Source of the DNA: Shewanella profunda | GTDB lineage: Bacteria > Pseudomonadota > Gammaproteobacteria > Enterobacterales > Shewanellaceae | Direction: 5' to 3' | NCBI RefSeq assembly: GCF_023283765.1 | Contig: NZ_JAKILG010000013.1 | Span: 34,156-98,155 of the forward strand | Length of the DNA stretch: 64,000 bases | Shown: positions 54,041 to 64,000 of the stretch, in pieces | Layout of the letters: each line of letters begins with the position of its first letter | Numbering within the stretch: position 1 is the first letter of the stretch | Position numbers and translations under genes: made by a program | Notes under the pieces: model-generated | What the model was told of the DNA's origin: nothing | Seen by the model: the letters and a program-made list of their open reading frames with translations, nothing else | Databases searched by the model: none

Positions 54041-55744
54041 ATGTCGATAACAGGGATCATAGTGTCATCGGGTATTGCCTTCGGACAGGCATTACACCTT
54101 AACTACACCAAAAATTACCTCGATTATCGGCCTATTCCCCTCGCGAGGATCCCACAGCAACAGACAAAATTTTTCAAGGCACTACAGGAACTACAACAAC
54201 AACTTAGCCACAGCCAAGCCAAACTTTCCGCCGAATGTGAAAATTATCAGCTTATTGAAGCCGATTTATTGCTGTTACAGGATGAAGAACTCATTGAGCA
54301 AGTCAAAGATACGATTAGGACTCTGCAATTATCTGCGAGCGTCGCAGTTGAGCGGATATTCGCTCACCAAGCCAACGAATTAGAATCCCTTGACGATCCC
54401 TATTTAGCCAATCGGGCGCAGGATGTGCGCAGCCTTGGTCAACGTCTTGTTTCCGCTATCCATGGCCACTTAGATCAGGGGTTAGATAAACTCACCGCAC
54501 CCACAATTTTACTCGCTCAGGATCTCACCCCTGCTGAGTTTGCCTTGCTGCCAAAGGAACATATCAGCGGTATCGTCCTCAAAACTGGCGGGTTAACCAG
54601 TCATACCGCAATCTTAGCCAAAGCCGCGGGTATACCCGCTATTTTGAGTTGCCAGTTTGATGCCGAGTTTATTCCTAACGGCACGCCCTTGGTTCTCGAT
54701 GCCCTTAATGGCGAATTGTGGGTCAAGCCCACTCCAGAGCAGCAAGCTCGACTTACTGTGACATTGCACCATGAACAGGTTCGACGCGCGGCACTCGAGG
54801 ACTATAAAAACGTCCCCGCACAAACCCTGGATGGACACCAAATTAGTCTATTAGCAAACGTGGGCAACCTAAACGATATCACCCATGTGAGCGATGCTGG
54901 CGCCGATGGTATTGGGTTATTTCGCACCGAATTTATGCTAATGAATGCCAGAACCTTACCCGATGAAAAAGCACAGTACAGCCTCTATTGCGAGGCATTA
55001 CATGCTCTAGTAGGAAAAACTTTCACCATTAGAACCTTAGATATCGGTGCCGATAAAGAATTACCTTGTCTATATCAAGAAGTGGAGGAGAATCCCGCAC
55101 TAGGGTTACGGGGAGTACGTTACACTTTGGCTCATCCTGAACTGTTTAAAACCCAGTTGCGGGCCACTCTTCGCGCCGCAAATCATGGCCCAATTCGATT
55201 AATGTTTCCTATGGTTAATCAAGTCGAGGAACTCGAACAGATTTTTCAGCTAATTGCCGAATGCCAAGATGCATTAGAGGAAGAAGAAAAAGGTTATGGA
55301 GAGTTGAGCTATGGCATTGTGGTAGAAACTCCCGCCGCAGTACTCAATCTGAGTGCCATGCTGCCTAAGCTGGATTTTGTGAGTATTGGCACCAATGACT
55401 TAACCCAATATGCCATGGCAGCCGATCGCACAAATCCACAACTCACACGGGACTATCCATCACTGTCCCCTGCGATACTCGCACTGATAAAAATGACCAT
55501 ATCACAGGCGAAATCAGCAGGTGTCAAAGTATCACTTTGTGGCGAACTTGCCAGTTCACCTCTGATGGTGCCCTTGTTGGTCGGTATGGGGCTCGATGAG
55601 CTCAGCGTGAATTTAAACTCCCTGTTAGAAGTCAAAGCTGCCATCTGCCAAGGGGATTTTGAACGATTTTCTGCGCTAGCGCACACTGCATTACAACAAG
55701 ATAGAATTGCAACCCTACAGCAATGTATAACAAGCTATAAATAG
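54041..55744 (+). CDS. ptsI: PTS Enzyme I (phosphoenolpyruvate-protein phosphotransferase)
   Basis: Transfers phosphate from PEP to HPr. The 567-residue protein (E. coli 575) carries the active His188 in GGLTSHTAILAKAAGIPAIL, PEP-domain motifs GLFRTEFMLM and FRTLDIGADKELP-like region (TIRTLDIGADK), LRGVRYTL, and the catalytic Cys in VSLCGELAS. Confidence 0.98.
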   Translation: MSITGIIVSSGIAFGQALHLNYTKNYLDYRPIPLARIPQQQTKFFKALQELQQQLSHSQAKLSAECENYQLIEADLLLLQDEELIEQVKDTIRTLQLSASVAVERIFAHQANELESLDDPYLANRAQDVRSLGQRLVSAIHGHLDQGLDKLTAPTILLAQDLTPAEFALLPKEHISGIVLKTGGLTSHTAILAKAAGIPAILSCQFDAEFIPNGTPLVLDALNGELWVKPTPEQQARLTVTLHHEQVRRAALEDYKNVPAQTLDGHQISLLANVGNLNDITHVSDAGADGIGLFRTEFMLMNARTLPDEKAQYSLYCEALHALVGKTFTIRTLDIGADKELPCLYQEVEENPALGLRGVRYTLAHPELFKTQLRATLRAANHGPIRLMFPMVNQVEELEQIFQLIAECQDALEEEEKGYGELSYGIVVETPAAVLNLSAMLPKLDFVSIGTNDLTQYAMAADRTNPQLTRDYPSLSPAILALIKMTISQAKSAGVKVSLCGELASSPLMVPLLVGMGLDELSVNLNSLLEVKAAICQGDFERFSALAHTALQQDRIATLQQCITSYK

Positions 55745-55817
55745 TGGAATTTATTCGTTATGCTGCATCACGGATCGAAAGAATAATGACAAAAATGAAT
55801 ACAAGGGGCTCAACATT

Positions 55818-56327
55818 ATGGGATTTCTAAGCCGCATAAGACGATTGGTATCGGGACAAACCTATTTGGCTGGCGGTATCATGGTGTATGCACCTGTGAG
55901 TGGCGATATAGTCGCCATTGAAAAAGTTCCCGATGTTGTTTTTGCTGAAAAAATTGTTGGGGATGGTATTGCTATCGCCCCCAAAGGTGATCAAATTGTT
56001 GCCCCAATTGATGGAACTATTGGCAAGATTTTCGAGACCAACCATGCCTTTAGCATAGAGTCACCCCAAGGTTTAGAGTTATTCGTGCATTTTGGGGTTG
56101 GCACTGTTGAACTCAGGGGCAAAGGTTTTAAACGATTAGCTGAAGAAGGCCAAACAGTAAAAGCAGGCGATCCGATTTTAGCATTTGATATTGAATATCT
56201 TAGGGATCAAGTCGAGAGTTTGCTTACCCCAGTGGTACTCGCCAATATGGAAGATGTTAAATATCTTGATAAAGCTCAGGGAAGCGTCACCGCGGGTAAA
56301 GATGTGATCTTTACCGTCCAGCTTTAG
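55818..56327 (+). CDS. crr: PTS glucose-specific EIIA component
   Basis: 169-residue soluble EIIA-Glc, carrier of phosphate and regulator of catabolite control. Active His91 (LFVHFGVGTVELRGKGF) and supporting His76 (ETNHAF) correspond to E. coli His90 and His75. No EIIBC gene is adjacent, so the operon provides only general components. Confidence 0.97.
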   Translation: MGFLSRIRRLVSGQTYLAGGIMVYAPVSGDIVAIEKVPDVVFAEKIVGDGIAIAPKGDQIVAPIDGTIGKIFETNHAFSIESPQGLELFVHFGVGTVELRGKGFKRLAEEGQTVKAGDPILAFDIEYLRDQVESLLTPVVLANMEDVKYLDKAQGSVTAGKDVIFTVQL

Positions 56328-56715
56328 CCGTTGGATAAATTAAAAATAAATAAGTAACATGCTGATATAGTTTAAAGCTATTAAGCCTGTTACTTATTTA
56401 CTCAGCAACAAAACAAATAGTACCCACACTAACATCAGCTCTTTTTACTCCCATTATCGCAATCCCTACCAGAAAATTTAGGATCGCTCATTTAGCACTC
56501 GCCTTTATATTTGCTGCACTAATATATTATCAAGCATATTGAGCTAAGATCACACAATCGGCCTATTAGATTAAATAAAAGAGTCATCTATCCTCGTTAA
56601 AGTATCCTCCGTTACATTCATCGCAAAAACCAAAAAAATCAATGTCTACGCTGGCCCTGACACACAAAAATGGCTATATATCTAAAGCACCCTTTAAGAT
56701 TAAAGAGGAAAAACG
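56328..56715. other. Intergenic region after crr
   Basis: 388 bp with no gene. A 13-bp inverted repeat TAAATAAGTAACA ... TGTTACTTATTTA (56347-56359 and 56388-56400, 28-nt loop) directly follows crr and may terminate the operon or bind a regulator. The rest should include the promoter of the following chemoreceptor; nothing else is recognised. Confidence 0.5.
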
Positions 56716-58584
56716 ATGAAGTTCAGTCATAGGATTGTAGCCGCCTCCTCTGCGTTACTTTTAGTCACAGTAACGTTGCTAACAATAAAACAATATTACT
56801 CTATTCAGATGGAAATGCAGGCACAAGTCGAGGCCAGTGTTACCGAAATTGTTGACGGAGTAAGAAACACAGTTTCATCGGAAATTGAAGCCCGTAAACA
56901 ACTGGCGGCTTATACCACTAGCCTGATAGAGCAAGATCTCACCCCTGGCCACATTAGCACTGTTATCACGCGCCCCATCGTTAAAAATGCATTTTTGCTC
57001 GTGGGTTTCGGCTATGAAAAAGATGGCACTAATACTAATAATAATCCGAGTTGGGACCCCGGCGCAGGATGGGATCCAAGGGCGAGACCCTGGTATAAAG
57101 ATGCAAAACAAGCCGATAAATTGATCATCACAGCGCCCTATCCTGACTCCGTCTCCGGTGAGATTCTTGTCTCTATCGCAACTCCCGTAAAAGACAATGG
57201 TCAATTTATCGGTGCTATTTTCTACGATGTCAGTCTCGTTGGCTTAGCCAAGCTAGTCAATGAGGTGAAACTATTCAACGCTGGATACGTGTTTATTGTT
57301 GCACAGGATGGTACAACAATCGCCCACCCTGAAGAAAAGCGGAATGGTACTCCAATGGCCGACTATCTACCCAATATCAAGGTGATGGAAGAGCCTCAGA
57401 AAGTGAACATTGATGGTAAAAATTTCACCCTAGATTTTTCTAGAGTTGCAGGAGAAAACTGGTATGTCGGCGTTATCTTAGACGAAGATATTGCCTATGC
57501 AGCCGTTACGGACTTACGCAATAGTTCTATTCTATATACGGTAATCGCTTTACTTATCAGTATTACAGTACTCCTCCTACTGATCACAACCTTGATGCGC
57601 CCATTACAAACCTTGAACGAAGCTATTCAAGATGTCGCCTCTGGAGAAGGCGATCTGACTCAACGTTTGAATACAAAAACAGATACTGAGTTCTCATCTT
57701 TAGCTATTAGTTTCAATACGTTCACGGCCAATCTACAACAACTGATTATTGAATCTAAATCCATTGGCCAACTCATTCACCAGAGTGCAGCAATGACATC
57801 CTTAGAATTACAACAATCGACCGAGGCCATGAACTCGCAGCTACATGAACTAGAACAACTGGCTACCGCCATGCATGAAATGGCAACCACCTCATCAGAT
57901 GTCGCACGCAACGCCCAAGGTGCCGCGTCAGCAGCTAAAGAGGCAGATGAAGCCACCAGTGTGGGTACTCGGGTAGTTAGTGATACAACAAAGGCAATCA
58001 ATGCGTTATCCTCTGAGATTGACATGGCCGTAACCGAAGTCAAAACACTAGGAGCTGCGACAGACAATATTGCGACTATTCTAAAAGTCATTAACGATAT
58101 TGCGGATCAAACAAATTTGCTGGCCTTAAATGCGGCGATTGAAGCCGCAAGGGCGGGAGATTCTGGACGGGGCTTTGCCGTTGTAGCCGATGAAGTGAGG
58201 ACTCTAGCGCAAAAAACCCAACAATCAACGACGCAAATCCGTAATATGATAGAGCAACTTCAGCTAGGGGCCCGTGCCGTGGCTGATGTTATGCACCAAA
58301 GCAAGGAAACCGCAAAGGATGCCGTTACCCGCGCCCAAGATGCTAATACCGCATTAGATAAGATCCGTGAAGCGATATTACAGATCACCGATATGAACCT
58401 TCAAATAGCCTCTGCGGCCGAAGAACAAAGTTTAGTGGCTGAGGAAATAAACAATAACACCATCAGGATCAAAGATTTATCAGTCCAAGTCTCAGACACT
58501 GCCATTCGGGCAAATTCGGCTATGGATACTCAAACCCAACATATCAAAGAGCAAGACGCAATCCTGAATAAATTCATCGTTTAA
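56716..58584 (+). CDS. Methyl-accepting chemotaxis protein, dCache type with amino-acid-like motif
   Basis: 622-residue receptor. TM1 at [16 protein letters not shown]; a double-Cache periplasmic domain with [18 protein letters not shown] and [10 protein letters not shown]. These give the R-x-W-Y ... Y ... D pattern of amino-acid-binding dCache_1 domains, though the first Tyr is Trp here. TM2 near [26 protein letters not shown] and a hairpin tip [17 protein letters not shown]. Likely sensor of an amino acid or amine (inference). Confidence 0.93.
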   Translation: MKFSHRIVAASSALLLVTVTLLTIKQYYSIQMEMQAQVEASVTEIVDGVRNTVSSEIEARKQLAAYTTSLIEQDLTPGHISTVITRPIVKNAFLLVGFGYEKDGTNTNNNPSWDPGAGWDPRARPWYKDAKQADKLIITAPYPDSVSGEILVSIATPVKDNGQFIGAIFYDVSLVGLAKLVNEVKLFNAGYVFIVAQDGTTIAHPEEKRNGTPMADYLPNIKVMEEPQKVNIDGKNFTLDFSRVAGENWYVGVILDEDIAYAAVTDLRNSSILYTVIALLISITVLLLLITTLMRPLQTLNEAIQDVASGEGDLTQRLNTKTDTEFSSLAISFNTFTANLQQLIIESKSIGQLIHQSAAMTSLELQQSTEAMNSQLHELEQLATAMHEMATTSSDVARNAQGAASAAKEADEATSVGTRVVSDTTKAINALSSEIDMAVTEVKTLGAATDNIATILKVINDIADQTNLLALNAAIEAARAGDSGRGFAVVADEVRTLAQKTQQSTTQIRNMIEQLQLGARAVADVMHQSKETAKDAVTRAQDANTALDKIREAILQITDMNLQIASAAEEQSLVAEEINNNTIRIKDLSVQVSDTAIRANSAMDTQTQHIKEQDAILNKFIV

Positions 58585-58700
58585 GCCATCCTCCCCTTGG
58601 GAGGCAATACATCCGACTTGTGACATCAAGCGCACAATGCCACAATGCGTGCAAAATCAATGCTTGCACGCCAAGCGTGCATCAACACTGGAGCAACGTT

Positions 58701-60888
<2,188 letters not shown>

Positions 60889-60945
60889 CAACAGCGCCAC
60901 GCTTACCTTATTGCTTATGTGCTCATTAATATTAAGTAGGTTTTT

Positions 60946-61775
60946 ATGGATTTATCTTTATACCGTCAGACCAGGATGATCGCAGGTCGCCAACTGAGTT
61001 ATCTCGATATCGGCACAGGGCCCGTCCTACTCCTAGGGCACAGTTATCTCTGGGATAGTGCCATGTGGGCGCCACAGATTACCACATTAAGTACCCATTA
61101 CCGCTGCATAGTACCTGAGCTCTGGGGACACGGACAATCTGGCGCACTGCCTGACAACTGCAATAGCTTACTTGATATTGCCGATCATATGCTTATGCTG
61201 ATGGATACCCTTGCTATTGATAACTTTAGTGTTATCGGACTTTCAGTCGGTGCTATGTGGGGGCAGAGCTCGTCCTCAAAGCGCCAGAACGGGTTAACGC
61301 CTTAGTCATGCTCGACAGTTTTATTGGTTTTGAGCCAGAAGTTACCCGCGCAAAATACGATAGTATGTTGGATATGATCCAGAGTGCAGGCATTATTCCC
61401 CCTGCGCTTATCAGCGCCATTTCGCCACTTTTTTTTGCAACTGATGCCACCAACAAGCATCCAGAACTGGTTACTCGTTTTGAGCAATATTTAGCCTCAA
61501 TACCCCCAGAAAATATTCCCACAATAGTACAGCTTGGACGTATGATTTTTGGCCGCCGAGACACCATGGATTTTGCGGAGCAATTTACGCTGCCTTGTTT
61601 AATCATGGTCGGTGTTGAAGATAAAGCCCGCAGTGTATTAGAAAGCTACCTGATGCACGATGCCATTGATGGCAGTGAACTGGTGCATATCCCTAATGCT
61701 GGCCATATCTCCACCCTAGAACAAGCCGATTTTATTAATCAACGGCTTAACCAATTTCTCAAACATCTTATCTAG
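60946..61775 (+). pseudogene. Alpha/beta hydrolase broken by a frameshift
   Basis: Two overlapping frames together make one hydrolase. The first (60946-61305) contains LLLGHSYLWDSAMW and the nucleophile elbow GLSVGAMWG, then drifts to nonsense (QSSSSKRQNGLTP). The second frame (from about 61257) continues the fold with AELVLKAPERVNALVMLDSF and the late catalytic His in NAGHISTLEQ. Adding one G to the five-G run at 61259-61263 restores a single frame of about 276 residues. A true deletion, a sequencing error or programmed slippage are possible. Confidence 0.85.
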
Positions 61776-61905
61776 GATGTGTCATAACAACGCATTGGAT
61801 AGACCAGCCGTCATAAAATTACTGTTATACTCTTGCTGAAAATTCGCTTATGCATGATTTAGAGCATTAAAGACAGTTAATGCGTTAATAAAACAATAGG
61901 TTAAA

Positions 61906-62523
61906 ATGAAACTACTCAAACCTTTATTTGATAATAACCGCCGTTGGGCTGGACGCATACGCCAAGAAAATCCCGATTTTTTTGAACAATTGGCAAAACA
62001 GCAAAATCCTGAATACCTGTGGATTGGCTGCTCAGATAGCCGCGTACCTTCTAATCAAATCATCGATTTAATGCCCGGCGAAGTTTTTGTGCACCGTAAT
62101 ATTGCCAACATGGTCATCCACACAGATCTCAATTGTTTATCTGTGCTGCAATACGCCGTCGATGTACTGAAGGTAAAGCATATTATGGTGGTAGGTCACT
62201 ATGGTTGCGGTGGTGTGCGCGCAGCGATGAGTCAACAGCGACTAGGCCTTATCGACAACTGGCTCGGGCATTTACGGGATATTTACCGTATCTACCAAGA
62301 AGAACTGCTGCAAATGGATGAAGCCAAACGTTTCGATCGCCTGTGCGAGCTGAACGTGATTGAGCAGGTCGCCAATGTTACCAGTTCAACCATAGTTCAA
62401 GAGGCATGGGATCGCGGTCAAGAGGTTGCCGTTCACGGTTGGATTTATGGCATAGACAATGGTTTATTAACCGACTTAGATGTCACTGTCGACCGAACTC
62501 AAGGCTTAGCCAATCCCCGCTGA
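61906..62523 (+). CDS. can: Beta-class carbonic anhydrase
   Basis: Zinc enzyme interconverting CO2 and bicarbonate. The 205-residue protein has zinc ligands C42, H98 and C101 and the D44-R46 dyad (GCSDSRVPSN; GHYGCGGV), the same numbering as E. coli Can, and the tail VHGWIYGIDNGLLTDLDV. It is slightly shorter at the C-terminus. Confidence 0.97.
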   Translation: MKLLKPLFDNNRRWAGRIRQENPDFFEQLAKQQNPEYLWIGCSDSRVPSNQIIDLMPGEVFVHRNIANMVIHTDLNCLSVLQYAVDVLKVKHIMVVGHYGCGGVRAAMSQQRLGLIDNWLGHLRDIYRIYQEELLQMDEAKRFDRLCELNVIEQVANVTSSTIVQEAWDRGQEVAVHGWIYGIDNGLLTDLDVTVDRTQGLANPR

Positions 62524-62738
62524 GTGATCTTAAGTTGTCGATATAGTGCAGCTTGCAGTGCCCAAGAGCAAAGTTCGATTATGGGCAAGCATTTACAGCA
62601 TAGGTTGGGGATAAAAAGTCTCTGACGATAGGTTGACCGCCCTATTCCGCCGCATTTAAACTCTAGCGCATACTAAAAGGTCTCAGTCGCGAGCCCTTTT
62701 ATCTTTGTACACCACATAACCTTGATAAGTAGGATAAT

Positions 62739-63479
62739 TTGATGAATGTGACTCTGTTAATCCCAGCGCGTTACGGCTCTAGCCGCTTCCCTGGCAAGCC
62801 ACTGGCCCCGATTAACGGTAAGCCAATGATCCAACACGTGTATGAACGCGCATCGTTAGCAAAAGGTCTCACTAATATTTACGTTGCAACCGATGACGAA
62901 CGCATCAAAGCGACCGTTGAAGGATTTGGCGGCAAAGTGGTCATGACCAGCCCTGATGCCGCATCGGGCACAGATCGTATCAATGAAGCGATCAAGCTGC
63001 TGGGATTAAAAGATGACGATTTAGTGATCAACGTACAGGGCGATCAACCCCTGATTGATCCCAACGCTATCGAGCAACTGATCAACCTATTCGAGCGTCA
63101 ACCGGGTGAGTTTGAAATGGCCACCCTAGGCTATGAAATCGTTAACAAAGCCGACATTGATGACCCTATGCAAGTGAAGATGGTATTTGATAACAACTAC
63201 TATGCCTTGTATTTCTCCCGCTCGCGTATTCCATTTGGCCGCGACAGCCAAAATTATCCCGTTTTTAAGCACTTAGGGATTTACGCCTATACGAGTAAAT
63301 TCGTACAAACCTTCGCCGCACTGCCATTAGGCCGCCTTGAAGATCTGGAAAAACTCGAGCAATTACGTGCTTTAGAACATGGTCATAAGATCAAAATCGC
63401 CATCAGCGCCTCTAATTCTCTTGAAGTCGATAGACCAGAAGATATCCACAAATGTGAGCAACGTTTAGCGGCAGATTAA
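62739..63479 (+). CDS. kdsB: Kdo (or 8-amino-Kdo) cytidylyltransferase
   Basis: Activates the inner-core LPS sugar as its CMP form. The 246-residue protein shows [39 protein letters not shown] and SRIPFGRD. In S. oneidensis the KdsB protein acts on 8-amino-3,8-dideoxy-octulosonate rather than Kdo, from published work I recall, and the same is likely here. kdnAB are not seen in the window; the insertion sequence interrupts the region soon after. Confidence 0.95.
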   Translation: MMNVTLLIPARYGSSRFPGKPLAPINGKPMIQHVYERASLAKGLTNIYVATDDERIKATVEGFGGKVVMTSPDAASGTDRINEAIKLLGLKDDDLVINVQGDQPLIDPNAIEQLINLFERQPGEFEMATLGYEIVNKADIDDPMQVKMVFDNNYYALYFSRSRIPFGRDSQNYPVFKHLGIYAYTSKFVQTFAALPLGRLEDLEKLEQLRALEHGHKIKIAISASNSLEVDRPEDIHKCEQRLAAD

Positions 63480-63514
63480 TCCTGAAAATAGATATGCCAA
63501 AGTAGGAGCTCTAT

Positions 63515-63778
63515 ATGTCGACCTTAGAAGTCTGGATCATTATTATTTTGGTCATAGGTGTTATCGCCAGCAATCTGGCAGCACTAAAATACAGTGCTAA
63601 GTTCAAGCTACCGCAATTTGGTCAGCATGATAAAGATAAGCAGCTAAAGACGGGAGCAAACGCTTCTGCTGCGGATCCTAACAAAGCGCCTACCGAAGCA
63701 GATAATGAAAAACCATTACAGCAAACATCTGTAACAGAGACTCCTCCAGAGCCCAGTAAAACTGACCACAAAGAGTAA
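63515..63778 (+). CDS. Small single-helix membrane protein (DUF2897-like)
   Basis: 87 residues with one membrane helix (WIIIILVIGVIASNLAAL), a short basic stretch and a Lys/Pro/Glu-rich cytoplasmic tail. It resembles small DUF2897 proteins of Shewanella and relatives. An AGGAG site precedes ATG. Function unknown; probably co-transcribed with kdsB. Confidence 0.75.
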   Translation: MSTLEVWIIIILVIGVIASNLAALKYSAKFKLPQFGQHDKDKQLKTGANASAADPNKAPTEADNEKPLQQTSVTETPPEPSKTDHKE

Positions 63779-63844
63779 TATCTATCTGCTAGGTTTTATT
63801 TTATGGATATTCAAAAGGCGCTAAATGCCTGTCTCTTATACACA

Positions 63845-63874
63845 AATCCCCCGATAAATTCGGGGGATTTTTTT
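63845..63874 (+). terminator. Hairpin inside the IS left end
   Basis: AAATCCCCCGA / TCGGGGGATTT stem followed by a T-run. It stops read-through from the host side into the transposase gene, a common arrangement in IS4-family elements. Confidence 0.75.
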
Positions 63875-63928
63875 GAACTCGCGCTGATGTTGTTGATCTG
63901 ATCTACAAAACAACTTTAGGCGCACGCT

Positions 63929-64000
63929 ATGAATTTTATTTCCAACCCAGCACAATGGGCCCAACATCTCTTCCAACATGCCAGTTTAGGTGATGCTCGG
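63929..64000 (+). CDS. IS4-family transposase, N-terminal fragment (runs off the window)
   Basis: The first 24 codons read MNFISNPAQWAQHLFQHASL then GDAR. The WA..LF..A.LGD.R pattern matches the start of Tn5 transposase (WAKSVFSSAALGDPRR). The catalytic DDE residues lie outside. Start supported by its position after the element end and an AACTTTAGG stretch upstream. Confidence 0.85.
   Translation, partial: MNFISNPAQWAQHLFQHASLGDAR

Larger units (their letters stand above)
63829..64000 (+). mobile_element. Left end of an IS4-family (IS50/Tn5-group) insertion sequence
   Basis: The element begins CTGTCTCTTATACACAAAT, very close to the Tn5/IS50 outside end CTGACTCTTATACACA. The nine bases before it (GCTAAATGC) would be the left target duplication, but the right end lies beyond the window. 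A hairpin (63845-63869) with a T-run sits inside the end and shields the transposase from outside transcription. The transposase starts at 63929. Confidence 0.9.

Noticed and set aside
63829..63850. Sequencing-adapter (transposon mosaic end) contamination
   Set aside because: The bases after the 16-mer differ from the adapter, and a hairpin and transposase start follow, so a natural IS is the better reading.

Overview
The window is a 64 kb chromosomal stretch from a gammaproteobacterium, almost certainly a Shewanella. Three things suggest this: the hya [NiFe]-hydrogenase operon under an EtrA/FNR-type box, two Cache-type chemoreceptors with many signalling genes, and overall closeness of the housekeeping proteins (kdsB, can, dapE, ptsHI-crr, recCBD, opgGH) to Shewanella versions. 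I found no rRNA, tRNA, CRISPR array or prophage. Codon use and gene density look uniform, apart from a small repeat-bracketed segment near 19.4-21.7 kb and an insertion sequence at the right edge.

Layout. 1-3.6 kb (minus): opgG and most of opgH for osmoregulated periplasmic glucans. 4.0-9.4 kb (minus): a compact cluster tlpA-like / DUF4266 lipoprotein / DUF3570 outer-membrane barrel / apbE / QseB-PmrA-type response regulator / histidine kinase. It looks like an envelope redox system under its own two-component control. The barrel carries a sequence resembling an ApbE flavinylation site, and a PmrA/QseB-type box lies in front of the first gene. 9.7-18.1 kb (plus): hyaABCD, a degenerate HypF-like protein and hypF, with an FNR-type palindrome upstream; hypABCDE do not follow. 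18.2-19.2 kb (minus): a diguanylate cyclase. 19.4-21.7 kb: an EptA-type phosphoethanolamine transferase flanked by two inverted copies of a ~265-bp element with terminal inverted repeats. 21.8-26.1 kb (minus): a prolyl oligopeptidase, a DmeF-like metal exporter with a MarR regulator, and a very small YnhF-like membrane protein. 26.4-33.3 kb: gloA (plus), msrPQ (minus), rmuC, slt and an EAL protein (plus). 33.5-37.7 kb (plus): MoxR / DUF58 / transglutaminase operon. 37.8-47.8 kb (plus): recC-recB-recD and an unrecognised small gene. 47.9-50.4 kb: methyltransferase, DEDDh exonuclease, LacI regulator. 50.5-58.6 kb: a CheC/CheX-like DUF3334 protein divergent from a chemoreceptor, an ACT protein, the general PTS operon ptsH-ptsI-crr, and a second chemoreceptor. 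58.7-63.8 kb (plus): yffB-dapE-M15 peptidase, a frameshifted alpha/beta hydrolase, carbonic anhydrase, kdsB and a small membrane protein. 63.83 kb to the end: the left end and transposase start of an IS4-family (IS50/Tn5-like) element.

The strongest candidate for an under-described system is the 4.0-9.4 kb cluster. An ApbE flavin transferase, a barrel with a candidate FMN-attachment site, a tiny lipoprotein ending in Cys-Gly-Cys-Asn, and a thioredoxin-like protein suggest an outer-membrane or periplasmic flavin/thiol redox unit. A similar but imperfect box lies upstream of eptA. All functional statements come from motif reading and memory of protein families; no search was run.
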